The notes: generated from the letters alone by a model not told the origin. A stretch of DNA of 18,867 nt from an uncultured Collinsella sp. (GCA_900545165.1 UQYA01000033.1:1-18867); one strand, 5' to 3'; counted from the stretch's first letter, positions 6,907 to 15,080 are shown. Made by a program: numbers and translations.

Positions 6907-7758
6907 ATGGCAAACGGATTGCTTTTGCGGCTTCGCGAGCGTGAGCTCAGCGCGAGCCCGGCGGAACGCAATGTCATCGTATATGTAAGCGCTCATCCGC
7001 ACGAGGTGGTCGGGCTGTCCGTCCGCGGTCTTGCCGATGTCACGTTCTCCTCGCCCTCGAGCATTTTGCGCTTTTGCAAGCGTTTGGGTTTTGCGGGCTA
7101 CAAGGAGTTCCAGCGCGAACTGATTGCCGAGCTGGCGCTCTTAGGTGACAAGAAAGACATAGCCCTCGAGGACATCTCCATGGATGACAGCGTCGAACGT
7201 ATCGTGGGGAAGGTGATGAAAAGCAACGTGCGCACAATCGAGGCGACGGCGCGAACGCTCGATTACACCGTCTTGGAGCGATGCGCGGCCCGTCTTAAGC
7301 GGGCACGCGCGGTCAATCTGTTCGGTATTGGTGCCTCTCGTTTGGTCGCGCACGACCTGGCGCAAAAGCTCATGCGTGTCGACAAAGAGTGCCATCTGTA
7401 CGACGACTGGCATGATCAGCTCTTATGTGCCAAGAACATGCATGAGGGCGATATGGCAATCGCCTTTAGCTACTCGGGCTTGACGCAAGAGGTGCTGGAC
7501 TGCACCGCCGAGGCTCAACGTCACAACTGTCCCGTTGTGGCCGTTACCAAAGTAGATGGATCATCCAAGCTTGCCACCATGGCCGATGCCGTGCTCGGCG
7601 TCGCTGCGAGTGAACCCTTGGTCCGCAGCGGTGCCATGGCTTCGCGTATGGCCCAGCTTATGGTTGTCGATGCCCTGTACGCTGCTTACGTTGCCAGCGA
7701 CTACGAACGGGCGACGCATGTCATAAAGCAAAACTACATCGAGAAACAGGAAAGATGA
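6907..7758 (+). CDS. murR: MurR/RpiR-family transcriptional regulator of MurNAc use
   Basis: The protein is 283 aa with the two-domain RpiR layout. An N-terminal helix-turn-helix (about 1-80, with GLADVTFSSPSSILRFCKRL and FAGYKEFQREL) is followed by a C-terminal SIS sugar-phosphate-binding domain (about 125-260, with NLFGIGASRLVAHDLAQKL and AIAFSYSGLTQEVLD, the Ser-Gly turn that contacts phosphosugars). The ATG at 6907 has GGAGG at 6894-6898; an upstream GTG at 6898 overlaps that site and is unlikely. It lies directly before murQ (stop and next start nearly touch), so it probably controls this cluster in response to MurNAc-6-phosphate, as MurR does in E. coli. The effector and sign of regulation are inferred from context. 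The family fold is clear; the gene name is by synteny. Confidence 0.85.
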   Translation: MANGLLLRLRERELSASPAERNVIVYVSAHPHEVVGLSVRGLADVTFSSPSSILRFCKRLGFAGYKEFQRELIAELALLGDKKDIALEDISMDDSVERIVGKVMKSNVRTIEATARTLDYTVLERCAARLKRARAVNLFGIGASRLVAHDLAQKLMRVDKECHLYDDWHDQLLCAKNMHEGDMAIAFSYSGLTQEVLDCTAEAQRHNCPVVAVTKVDGSSKLATMADAVLGVAASEPLVRSGAMASRMAQLMVVDALYAAYVASDYERATHVIKQNYIEKQER

Positions 7759-7768
7759 GGTGAATGAA

Positions 7769-8692
<924 letters not shown>

Positions 8693-8749
8693 GTGCACGG
8701 CGTGAGCTGATATGACATCTAGACGAGATACCCAATACAAGGAGGAGTT

Positions 8750-10180
8750 ATGACGAACAAAGAGCTGGCTCAAAAGCTGCTGGACCTTTTGGGCGGTAAA
8801 GACAACGTGCTCGCAAACGCGGCGTGCATGACGCGCCTGCGCGTGACCGTCAAAGACACGGGCAACGTCGACACGGAGGGTATTAAGGCGCTCGACGGCG
8901 TGATGGGCCTGGTCGAGGACGACACGATGCAGATCGTGCTGGGTCCGGGCAAGGTGAATAAGGTGCTCGAGGAGTTCTCCAAGCTCACCGGCCTTGCGAA
9001 AGGCGTTGCCGACGAGAGCGTGGTTGACGCTGCGGCCACAAACAAGGCCGCGCAGAAAGCCAAGTACGAGTCCAAGCCGGTTCAGGTCTTCCTCAAGAAG
9101 ATTTCCAATGTCTTCGTCGCCCTGCTTCCCGGCATCATTGCGGCTGGCCTCATCAACGGTATCTGCAACGTCATTAACGTCTCGACGGCAGGCGCGCTTG
9201 CAGGCGAGTGGTGGTACCAGGGCATTCGTTCCATGGGCTGGGCCCTGTTTGCCTATCTGCCCATCTTGGTGGGCTATAACGCGGCACGTGAGTTTGGTGG
9301 CTCCGCTGCGCTGGGCGGCATCGCCGGCATGATGTGTATCGCCAACAGTGCCATGCCCCTGCTTGCGCCTGGCGCGGCTGATCCTGCCACTGCCATTCTG
9401 CTGCCGCTCACCAATGCGCAGTACAACCCCGCGGCGGGCGGCATGATCGCGGCTCTCATCGCTGGTGCATTTTTTGCCTGGATGGAGCGTCAGATTCGCA
9501 AGGTTATGCCCAACGCACTCGACACGTTCTTGTCCCCGCTGCTGGTGCTCATCATCGGCGCCTTTGCTCTGATGCTCGTCATCCAGCCGGTTGGCGCATG
9601 GCTGACGACTGCCATCTTTAGCGTTTTGACCTTTATCTTCGAGAAACTGGGCGTCCTGGGCGGCTATATCCTGTCGGCAGGCTTCTTGCCGCTGGTGTCC
9701 GTCGGCCTGCATCAGGCGCTCACGCCGATCCACGCTATGCTCAACGATCCCGACGGCGCTACCAAGGGTATCAATTACCTGCTTCCCATCCTTATGATGG
9801 CTGGCGGCGGCCAGGTCGGTGCCGGTTTGGCGCTGTACTTTAAGACCAAGAACGCCAAGCTCAAGAAGTACGTCGCAGAGTCCATTCCCGTTGGAATCCT
9901 GGGTGTGGGCGAGCCTCTGATGTATGCTGTTACGCTGCCGCTCGTTCGTCCGTTTGTGACGGCCTGCCTGGGTGCCGGATTTGGCGGCGCGCTCGCGGCG
10001 CTGCTTCACATCGGCACGGTTTCTCAGGGCGTTTCCGGTCTGTTTGGCCTACTGATCGTTGTTCCTGGCCAGCAGCTCGGCTACGTTGCCGCTATGCTGC
10101 TTGCCTATGCCGCCGGCTTTGTCCTGACGTGGTTCTTTGGCGTCGACGAGCAGAAAATCAACGAGTTCTTTGGCGAGTAG
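8750..10180 (+). CDS. murP: PTS EIIBC component, MurNAc/MurNAc-glycoside type (MurP-like)
   Basis: This phosphotransferase-system permease would import and phosphorylate an amino sugar or glycoside at the membrane. The 476-aa protein has an N-terminal EIIB domain (1-85) with the phosphorylated Cys26 in ANAACMTRLRV. A linker (about 85-115) leads to a glucose-superfamily EIIC domain (about 116-465) with about ten hydrophobic helices and the substrate-site motif GVGEPLMYAVTLPL (386-399). No EIIA domain is fused, so a separate EIIA must supply phosphate, as for E. coli MurP. AAGGAGG at 8739-8745 fixes the start. Substrate assignment to MurNAc or MurNAc-GlcNAc rests on the flanking murQ, regulator and mupG genes; sequence alone would also allow a sucrose- or trehalose-type PTS. 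Confidence 0.88.
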   Translation: MTNKELAQKLLDLLGGKDNVLANAACMTRLRVTVKDTGNVDTEGIKALDGVMGLVEDDTMQIVLGPGKVNKVLEEFSKLTGLAKGVADESVVDAAATNKAAQKAKYESKPVQVFLKKISNVFVALLPGIIAAGLINGICNVINVSTAGALAGEWWYQGIRSMGWALFAYLPILVGYNAAREFGGSAALGGIAGMMCIANSAMPLLAPGAADPATAILLPLTNAQYNPAAGGMIAALIAGAFFAWMERQIRKVMPNALDTFLSPLLVLIIGAFALMLVIQPVGAWLTTAIFSVLTFIFEKLGVLGGYILSAGFLPLVSVGLHQALTPIHAMLNDPDGATKGINYLLPILMMAGGGQVGAGLALYFKTKNAKLKKYVAESIPVGILGVGEPLMYAVTLPLVRPFVTACLGAGFGGALAALLHIGTVSQGVSGLFGLLIVVPGQQLGYVAAMLLAYAAGFVLTWFFGVDEQKINEFFGE

Positions 10181-10247
10181 TTTGATATCGCGAGCCGTGT
10201 TGCTCGGGGCTCGCGGTGCGCGGCAGATTTCTTGATGCTATGGTTGT

Positions 10248-10281
10248 GCCGGCGGGGCTAACTGCTCCGCCGGCCTTTTTT
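10248..10281 (+). terminator. Strong terminator between murP and the mupG-like gene
   Basis: GCCGGCGG (10248-10255) pairs with CCGCCGGC (10267-10274) around an 11-nt loop, followed by CTTTTTT. The ribosome binding site of the next gene (AAGGAG, 10283-10288) starts 2 nt after the T-tract, so readthrough past this element or an unseen promoter must supply the mupG message. Confidence 0.82.
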
Positions 10282-10297
10282 AAAGGAGCGTTGAAGC

Positions 10298-11350
10298 GTG
10301 AAAACGGGTATTTCGATTTATCTTTCCAGCCCTCTGCAGGATATTGAGCGGACGATTGAGCGTGGTGCCGCGGCGGGTGCGCGCTATGCGTTCACCTCGC
10401 TGCATATTCCCGAGGATGGGGGAGCGGCGTATGCCGATAAGGTCCGTCATGTGCTGTCGCTGCTTTCCGCCCGCGGCATTGCGCTCATTGCCGATGTGGG
10501 GCCGCGTACGTGCGATTTACTCGGGCTTGAGCGTATCGAGGACCTGCGCGATCTGGGGTTGGAATACCTTCGTTTGGACTATGGCTTTAGCGCCCAGCGG
10601 GTCGCGGAGCTGTCCGGTGTATTTCGCATTGTGGTCAATGCATCGACGGTGAGTTCTGATGAAATCGCATCGTGGCGTGAAGCCGGCGCCGATGTGACTC
10701 GTTTTGCCGCCTGCCACAATTTTTACCCCAAGCCTTATACCGGTTTAGCTCTGGAGGACATTGCTCGGGTGAATCTTCGTCTTGCGGCGCTTGGATTCGA
10801 AATCATGGCTTTTGTGCCGGGTGATGCTAACGTTCGCGGGCCGGTATTCGAGGGACTGCCGACGGTCGAGGCGCAGCGCGGTCGCGCGTCAAAGGTTGCT
10901 CTCAATATGCTTGAGCTTGCACATGGCGCCGATTGCGACATTGTGTTGGTCGGCGACCCCGATCTATCCGATGCGGGCTGGGCGCAGTTTGCTCAAGTTT
11001 CCGCCGGATACGTGGACCTGCAATGCGAGCTTGAGCCCGGTTATGCCTATGCGCGCGGGCAGATTCATCACGACCGGCCCGACTCGAGCGTCCTCATCTT
11101 TAGGTCTCAGGAGTCACGTACGACGCATAAGCCGGATTCCGTGCCGACGGATGCCGGAGCCGGCCTGCCGCGAAAGGCGGGGTCGATCGCTGTGAGCAAT
11201 AGCGGATATGGGCGCTACGAAGGCGAGCTTGAGATTGCGCGGGTCGATCTTCCCGGTGACGAGCGCATGAACGTTGCGGGCCATATCACGCCCGAGGCAA
11301 TGGAGCTGCTGCCGTTCATCAAACGCGGATTCGGGGTACGGTTCGTTTAG
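10298..11350 (+). CDS. mupG: DUF871-family 6-phospho-N-acetylmuramidase (MupG-like)
   Basis: The 350-aa protein has the normal DUF871/MupG length. In Staphylococcus aureus MupG splits MurNAc-6-phosphate-GlcNAc delivered by MurP, feeding MurQ. Visible features are the TIM-barrel start GISIYLSS, ARYAFTSLHIPED, IADVGPRTCDLLGL, LRLDYGFS, RIVVNASTVS, AACHNFYPKPYTGLA, EIMAFVPGDANVRGPVFEGLPTVE, and a C-terminal domain ending in NVAGHITPEAMELLPFIKRG. The ACHNFYPKP and GPVFEGLPT blocks are typical of the family. The GTG start at 10298 has AAGGAG at 10283-10288. The gene order (regulator, murQ, murP, mupG) matches a MurNAc-glycoside salvage operon and strengthens the call. A terminator separates it from murP. 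Specificity for MurNAc-6-phosphate glycosides is inferred from family and context. Confidence 0.87.
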   Translation: MKTGISIYLSSPLQDIERTIERGAAAGARYAFTSLHIPEDGGAAYADKVRHVLSLLSARGIALIADVGPRTCDLLGLERIEDLRDLGLEYLRLDYGFSAQRVAELSGVFRIVVNASTVSSDEIASWREAGADVTRFAACHNFYPKPYTGLALEDIARVNLRLAALGFEIMAFVPGDANVRGPVFEGLPTVEAQRGRASKVALNMLELAHGADCDIVLVGDPDLSDAGWAQFAQVSAGYVDLQCELEPGYAYARGQIHHDRPDSSVLIFRSQESRTTHKPDSVPTDAGAGLPRKAGSIAVSNSGYGRYEGELEIARVDLPGDERMNVAGHITPEAMELLPFIKRGFGVRFV

Positions 11351-11442
11351 CGTGTGACCCGTGGGCTACAATTGGCCCATCATACGAAGGCGCCTCGTGT
11401 GGCGTGTGCCTGCGTTGGCCGATCTATATTCGGAGGATTCCC

Positions 11443-11802
11443 ATGACCGTACTGTTTGTTGAATATCCCAAGTGCTCGACCTGTAAGAAGGCCAAGGCAT
11501 GGCTGGACGAACATGGGGTAGAGTATATCGACCGCGATATCGTTTTGGACAATCCCACGGCCGATGAACTTGCGACCTGGATTGCTCGTTCGGGGCTGCC
11601 GGTGCGGCGCTTCTTTAATTCGTCGGGCATGAAATATCGAGAGCTGGGCCTGAAGGCGCGTCTGGATGCGGGCATGACGGATCGGGAGTGCTACGAGCTG
11701 CTGGCGACCGACGGCATGCTGGTCAAGCGTCCGCTGCTGGTGGGCGACGACTTTGCGATTCCCGGCTTTAGGGAATCGGCTTGGGCCGAGGCGTTGCTGT
11801 AG
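11443..11802 (+). CDS. ArsC/Spx-family thioredoxin-fold protein
   Basis: The 119-aa protein is a small thioredoxin-fold member of the ArsC/Spx/YffB group. It starts VLFVEYPKCSTCKKAKAWL with a CxxC pair (Cys11, Cys14), followed by YIDRDIVLDNPTADEL, the LPVRRFFNSSG segment and LVKRPLLVGDDFAIPGF. KRPLL with the preceding 'M-L-V' matches the conserved cis-Pro region and Arg of the group. True Spx acts as a redox-sensitive RNA-polymerase partner and ArsC as an arsenate reductase. The second Cys of the CxxC pair favours a Spx/YffB-like redox protein over classical ArsC, but function cannot be set from sequence. GGAGG at 11432-11436 supports ATG 11443; earlier in-frame starts lack this. It is monocistronic, with a palindromic array immediately downstream. 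Confidence 0.85.
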   Translation: MTVLFVEYPKCSTCKKAKAWLDEHGVEYIDRDIVLDNPTADELATWIARSGLPVRRFFNSSGMKYRELGLKARLDAGMTDRECYELLATDGMLVKRPLLVGDDFAIPGFRESAWAEALL

Positions 11803-11809
11803 CGGCTGC

Positions 11810-11979
11810 GGAAAGTGCGACCCGGAATTCGCTTCCAGAATGGGATGCACTTTCCCAAAGTGGCCGGTTGCGGAAAGCACGTCCCATTCTGAGCTTCGAT
11901 TGCGGGACACGGTTTCCGGTTGAGGGCTCGACGGGAAAGTGGGGACCAGTTTGAGCTTGAGATCTGGGACGCACTTTCC
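11810..11979. repeat. Tandem array of three palindromic units, exact 62-bp period
   Basis: Three 46-bp imperfect hairpins lie at 11810-11855, 11872-11917 and 11934-11979, each separated by 16 bp. The left arms resemble GGAAAGTGCGTCCC and the right arms GGGACGCACTTTCC, with 18-bp loops. Both arms recur at exactly 62 bp. The arms vary between units by a few bases, so the copies are diverged. The array starts 8 bp after the ArsC/Spx-family stop and ends 19 bp before the end of the convergent minus-strand gene. It has no coding frame. Confidence 0.85.
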
Positions 11980-11998
11980 GCCGGCGGGCCTGCCTCAG

Positions 11999-12409
11999 TC
12001 AGTCCGCCAGCTGCGCCCATTCGTGCGGATCGTAGACCTTTACGTGCTTGTTGGGCTTGCCGCTCCAGTACTCCTCGTCCATAAAGGGCAGATATGCCTG
12101 AACGCCAGGGCAGATAAAGGGAATCCGCTGCTGTTGCAGTCGCTCACGCTGGCGCTGCTCCAGGTGTGCCTCGGATATGACGGTCGGCATACCGGACAAC
12201 TCGACGAGGCTTGCCTGGATTCGCTTAAGGTCGGGGAGTCCCGCGTGCCATGACATCCGCATGATCAAAAAGGATGCACGGCGGTATTTTGCCTGCACCA
12301 CAGTAATGGCGGGGCGCAGTGTGGGATGGATTTTGTCCCGTTCGGGCCAAAGGTCGGCAGTGATCTCAAGGCCCAGGGTCTCCCATAGGTAATCAAGCTC
12401 TTCGTCCAT
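11999..12409 (-). CDS. Hypothetical protein, small and possibly truncated
   Basis: The 136-aa product is not confidently recognised. It has an acidic start (MDEELDYLWETLGLEI), a middle segment FLIMRMSWHAGLPDLKRIQA, and then RQRERLQQQRIPFICPGVQAY-LPF. The 'QRERL...IPFI.PG.Q.YLP' block recalls a conserved stretch in larger proteins with a C-terminal winged helix (MarR-like) that are common in Firmicutes and Coriobacteriia. That C-terminal DNA-binding part is missing here, so this may be a shortened relative or a decayed gene; this is from memory and needs a profile search. GAGG lies 5-8 nt before the ATG, so translation is plausible. It is convergent with the ArsC/Spx gene. Confidence 0.55.
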   Translation of the reverse strand: MDEELDYLWETLGLEITADLWPERDKIHPTLRPAITVVQAKYRRASFLIMRMSWHAGLPDLKRIQASLVELSGMPTVISEAHLEQRQRERLQQQRIPFICPGVQAYLPFMDEEYWSGKPNKHVKVYDPHEWAQLAD

Positions 12410-12574
12410 GGCGCCTCGATATCTACGCGATCATTGATACTTCGATTGTGTTGCCTGGTGCTATCGTTTTCGCGGTAGAATCTGCCAACGGTTGACGGCT
12501 ACCGCTCGCGGCGTTTTGCCCTTCGTGTACAGCGGTCGGCTTCACAGGTCCTTCACGGGTTGGACTAAATTAGG

Positions 12575-12609
12575 CCAATTTGACTGAATTTCAAAAAAGT
12601 CAAAATTGG
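12575..12609. repeat. AT-rich inverted repeat upstream of the tRNA promoter
   Basis: CCAATTTGACT (12575-12585) and AGTCAAAATTGG (12598-12609) are inverted copies differing by one extra A. The dyad ends 4 bp before the -35 box of the probable tRNA promoter. It could be an operator or, less likely, a weak terminator for upstream transcription. Bases 12410-12574 show nothing else I can support. Confidence 0.4.
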
Positions 12610-12612
12610 GGC

Positions 12613-12641
12613 TTGCGTCACGGCGAGACTTCCCGTATATT
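12613..12641 (+). promoter_or_regulatory. Probable promoter of the tRNA-Gln/tRNA-Glu pair
   Basis: TTGCGT (12613-12618) and TATATT (12636-12641) are separated by 17 bp. The expected start point is near 12648, about 38 nt before the first mature tRNA base. Confidence 0.55.
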
Positions 12642-12685
12642 TCTTTCTTGCGCAAAGGCACAGCCGAGCGCAGCGATGCAGTCAT

Positions 12686-12759
12686 TGGGATGTCGTCTAA
12701 TGGCAGGACAGCGGATTCTGGTTCCGTCAATGGGGGTTCGACTCCCTCCATCCCAGCCA
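12686..12759 (+). tRNA. tRNA-Gln (anticodon CUG)
   Basis: A complete 74-nt cloverleaf with encoded CCA. Acceptor TGGGATG pairs with CATCCCA, discriminator G, then CCA. The anticodon stem GCGGA/TCCGT encloses loop TTCTGGT with anticodon CTG at 34-36. The T-loop is TTCGACT on a 5-bp stem with one G-U. It reads CAG codons. Confidence 0.94.
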
Positions 12760-12776
12760 TTGCATTTGCTACATAT

Positions 12777-12853
12777 GGCCCGTTCGTCTAGCGGTTTAGG
12801 ACGCCGCCCTCTCAAGGCGGAGATCACCAGTTCGAATCTGGTACGGGCTACCA
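12777..12853 (+). tRNA. tRNA-Glu (anticodon CUC)
   Basis: A complete 77-nt cloverleaf with encoded CCA. Acceptor GGCCCGT pairs with ACGGGCT (terminal G-U), discriminator A. The anticodon stem CCGCC/GGCGG encloses loop CTCTCAA with anticodon CTC. The T-arm is ACCAG-TTCGAAT-CTGGT. It lies 17 bp after tRNA-Gln and is probably in the same transcript. It reads GAG codons, the main Glu codon in this G+C-rich sequence. Confidence 0.94.
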
Positions 12854-12863
12854 AAATTGAACG

Positions 12864-12892
12864 CCCGGGCCTCGTAAGAGACCCGGGTTTTG
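12864..12892 (+). terminator. Terminator of the tRNA transcript
   Basis: CCCGGGCCTC (12864-12873) pairs with GAGACCCGGG (12878-12887) with one C-A mismatch and a GTAA loop, followed by TTTTG. It starts 11 nt after the tRNA-Glu CCA. Confidence 0.8.
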
Positions 12893-12947
12893 TGTATTGA
12901 CCGTATATACGGCGCCTGCCGTGTTTCGCTCAGATCGAGGAGTAGCC

Positions 12948-13865
12948 ATGGATCTGCCCATCAGCTTGCAAGACATCACGTATGCCGAGAACTATCTGGC
13001 GCAGGGCGACCTGGCTACGGCGACGCCGCTGCTGGAGCGTCTGGTGGAGCTCGCCGAGGAGTATATCGACGCTGAGAGCAAGACGGAGGAGAAGCGCCAA
13101 TACTTTAGCTTCGATAGCAAGTTTGAGCGCTTGGCCTATCGCCGCGTGGAGAAGGATCCGCGCGAGCTCGTGCAGGTCGAGGTGCCGTTTGACCGCCTGT
13201 ACTCTGATATGGCGTTTGCCTACATTCGCCAGCAGGATTATGTGAGCGCTCGTAATGCCCTGATGCAGGCTGTGCGTTGGGACCCCATGAACTGCAACTA
13301 TCGCTTGGATTTGGCCGAGCTGTTCCGCGCACTCGAGGACAAGCAGGAATGGGCATCGCTCTCGTTCTCGGTGCTGGAGCGTGCAAGCGATGGCAAGTGC
13401 GCCGCCCGCGCTTACGCCAATCTGGGTCAGTACTTCTTGGAGCCCGAGACCGAGAACGTTTCGGCTGCCGTGGGCTGCGCGCGTCTGGCGCTGCGCCTGG
13501 CGCCCAACGATGCGCATACGACGCGCCTGCTCAACAAGATCCATACCACCTATCCGGATGCCGCTGATGAGAGCGACGACCACGTGATGGGTGAATTGGC
13601 CCTGCAAGGCGTGCCGACCTCGCCTTCGGCCGAGATTGCCATCTGCCTGATTATGTGTGCGACCGATGCTGCAAGCGACGGCGACAAGCAGGAGGCGACG
13701 CGCCTGACGGTGCGTGCTCGCGACTTGGTGGGCGAGGAGGCCTGCGCGGCGATTATTAAACTGGTGCGCGAGAGCGATGCCGAGCTCAATGCCGAGCGCA
13801 AGGCAAAGCGCGAGACTGCGGGCTCAAACGCCGATGGAGCCAAGGAGGCCGGCGATGCCCAGTAA
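12948..13865 (+). CDS. TPR-like hypothetical protein upstream of smpB
   Basis: This 305-aa soluble protein has no signal peptide or membrane segment. It reads as helical hairpins typical of tetratricopeptide repeats. Examples are ITYAENYLAQGDLATATPLL near the start and YSDMAFAYIRQQDYVSARNA followed by LMQAVRWDPMNCNYRLDLAE in the middle. Other repeat-like stretches are ARAYANLGQYF and GCARLALRLAPNDAHTTRLL. The C-terminus is charged and Ala/Lys/Glu-rich. TPR proteins are scaffolds, so the partner and role are unknown. ATG 12948 is supported by GAGGAG at 12937-12942. The gene overlaps smpB by 11 bp in another frame, so the two are coupled and probably one operon. That suggests, without proof, a role near translation or ribosome rescue. 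Confidence 0.8.
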   Translation: MDLPISLQDITYAENYLAQGDLATATPLLERLVELAEEYIDAESKTEEKRQYFSFDSKFERLAYRRVEKDPRELVQVEVPFDRLYSDMAFAYIRQQDYVSARNALMQAVRWDPMNCNYRLDLAELFRALEDKQEWASLSFSVLERASDGKCAARAYANLGQYFLEPETENVSAAVGCARLALRLAPNDAHTTRLLNKIHTTYPDAADESDDHVMGELALQGVPTSPSAEIAICLIMCATDAASDGDKQEATRLTVRARDLVGEEACAAIIKLVRESDAELNAERKAKRETAGSNADGAKEAGDAQ

Positions 13866-14325
13866 GCGCGAGCGCAAACTCATTTCCAAGAATCGCTCGG
13901 CACATCACGAGTACTTTATCGATGAGACGTTTGAGTGCGGTATTGAGCTGAGTGGCACCGAGGTCAAGTCGATTCGCGAGCGCGCCTGCCAGATCACCGA
14001 TACCTTCGCGCTGATCCGCGGCGGGGAGTGCTGGCTCGTCGGCCTGCATATCCACCCTTATAGCCATGGTGGCGTGTGGAATCGCGATCCCGACCGTCGG
14101 CGTCGTCTGCTGCTGCACCGCAAGGAGATCGACTTTCTTGACGGCAAACTTCGCAACCGTGGTTATGCGCTGGTTCCGTTGGAACTCTACTTTAATACCG
14201 ACGGCCGCGTAAAGCTGCTGCTGGGTCTGGGTTGCGGCAAGAAGCTCTACGACAAGCGCGAGGACATGGCCAAGCGTGATGTCCAACGCGAGATCGACCG
14301 CGCCCTTAAGGAACGCAACCGCTAG
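13855..14325 (+). CDS. smpB: SsrA-binding protein SmpB
   Basis: SmpB binds tmRNA and brings it to stalled ribosomes for trans-translation. The 156-aa length is typical. Family landmarks are RKLISKNRSAHHEYFIDETF, GIELSGTEVKSIRERACQI, WLVGLHIHPYSHGGVWN, DPDRRRRLLLHRKEI and the tail LYDKREDMAKRD-VQREIDRALKERNR, whose basic helix enters the ribosomal decoding centre. ATG 13855 lies inside the TPR gene, with AAGGAGG at 13843-13849. No tmRNA gene (ssrA) is visible in the window. A palindromic element and then a terminator follow. Confidence 0.95.
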   Translation: MPSKRERKLISKNRSAHHEYFIDETFECGIELSGTEVKSIRERACQITDTFALIRGGECWLVGLHIHPYSHGGVWNRDPDRRRRLLLHRKEIDFLDGKLRNRGYALVPLELYFNTDGRVKLLLGLGCGKKLYDKREDMAKRDVQREIDRALKERNR

Positions 14326-14337
14326 GCACTCTGTATA

Positions 14338-14404
14338 AGTTGCGGTGGAATACGGACTGTTTTGCCTGTTTGAGGGGCTATTCAGTCCCTATTTCACCGC
14401 AACT
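14338..14404. repeat. 67-bp palindromic repeat, copy 2
   Basis: Arms lie at 14338-14359 and 14383-14404 with a 23-bp loop. The right arm is identical to that of the copy at 358-424, and the left arm carries two substitutions, leaving two mismatches in the stem. The loop sequence is unrelated to copy 1. It begins 12 bp after the smpB stop, ahead of the terminator. Confidence 0.85.
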
Positions 14405-14447
14405 GCGGGCGTCTCATCTTTCTTACTGTTCTGACACATATGTCTTA

Positions 14448-14480
14448 AAGGCGGCGTCCGTTATGGGTGCCGCCTTTTTT
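14448..14480 (+). terminator. Terminator downstream of smpB
   Basis: AAGGCGGC (14448-14455) pairs with GCCGCCTT (14469-14476) around a 13-nt loop, and the T run continues to 14480 (CCTTTTTT). The smpB transcript would include the palindromic repeat before ending here. Confidence 0.82.
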
Positions 14481-14531
14481 GTGGGTACATACATTCATGA
14501 GGTTCCAACCCGAGCTAGGGGAGTGATCGTT

Positions 14532-15035
14532 ATGGACAAAACTGCGTTCTTTACCATGCCGAGCGGTCTGTACGTGGTGAGCGCTGCGGCAGACGGGTTG
14601 CGCGCCGGCTGCGTCATCAACACTGCGGTGCAGGTGACGTCCATGCCGCCGCGTATTTCGGTTGCCGTGAACAAGGACAATGTCACCTCGGGCGTCATCG
14701 CATCGGCCAAAGCGTTCGCGCTGACCGTGATCGATCAGACGGCCGACATGCTCTACATCGGTAACTTTGGGTTCCGCACCAGCAGCGATTATGACAAGTT
14801 TGCCAAATACGAGACCCGCGAGACGGCTCTGGGCATGCCCTATGTGCCCGAGCATGCGGCGGCCCTGTTTAGCTGCCGTTTGATCGACACTGTGGATGTG
14901 GGCACGCATCTGCTGTTTATTGGCGAGGTCGAGGATGCCGAGCGCCTGAGCGACGAGACGCCGCTGACGTACGACTACTATCACAAGGTGCTAAAGGGCA
15001 AGACGCCGCCCAAAGCCTCGTCGTATCAAGGCTAG
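14532..15035 (+). CDS. Flavin reductase-like FMN-binding protein
   Basis: The 167-aa protein fits the flavin-reductase-like family (split-barrel FMN-binding fold), which uses NAD(P)H or ferredoxin-type electrons to reduce flavin or partner proteins. Visible features are the start FFTMPSGLYVVSAAADG, GCVINTAVQVTSMPPRISVAVNKDN (the FMN-phosphate contact region of the family) and TSGVIASAKAFALTVIDQ. Later come GNFGFRTSSDYDKFAKY and the C-terminal strand GTHLLFIGEVEDAE. The ATG at 14532 has AGGGGAGTG at 14517-14525. In Moorella-type high-molecular-weight rubredoxin such a domain is fused to rubredoxin. Here a rubredoxin gene starts 88 bp downstream, so the two probably work together in oxygen or NO defence. 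The partner assignment is inference. Confidence 0.86.
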   Translation: MDKTAFFTMPSGLYVVSAAADGLRAGCVINTAVQVTSMPPRISVAVNKDNVTSGVIASAKAFALTVIDQTADMLYIGNFGFRTSSDYDKFAKYETRETALGMPYVPEHAAALFSCRLIDTVDVGTHLLFIGEVEDAERLSDETPLTYDYYHKVLKGKTPPKASSYQG

Positions 15036-15052
15036 AAATGTTCTAAAAATAC

Positions 15053-15080
15053 TTGCATTATGTTATTGAGAATATATACT
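15053..15080 (+). promoter_or_regulatory. Promoter of the rubredoxin gene
   Basis: TTGCAT (15053-15058) and TATACT (15075-15080) are separated by 16 bp in a conspicuously AT-rich stretch of an otherwise GC-rich window. The start point would be about 36 bp before the rubredoxin ATG. The stretch TTATTGAGAATATATACTAATAA around the -10 begins and ends with complementary 5-mers and may also hold an operator. Confidence 0.6.

Noticed and set aside
11362..11379. Terminator after the mupG-like gene
   Set aside because: The TGGGC/GCCCA stem is only 5 bp with no T-tract, and a -10-like TACAAT sits in the loop, so a promoter is more likely than a terminator.
12580..12900. Open frames across the tRNA genes
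   Set aside because: They cover two complete tRNA cloverleaves and a promoter and terminator; no coding support.
13855..14500. tmRNA gene (ssrA) next to smpB
   Set aside because: I saw no tRNA-Ala-like ends or tag reading frame (ending in ALAA) downstream of smpB.
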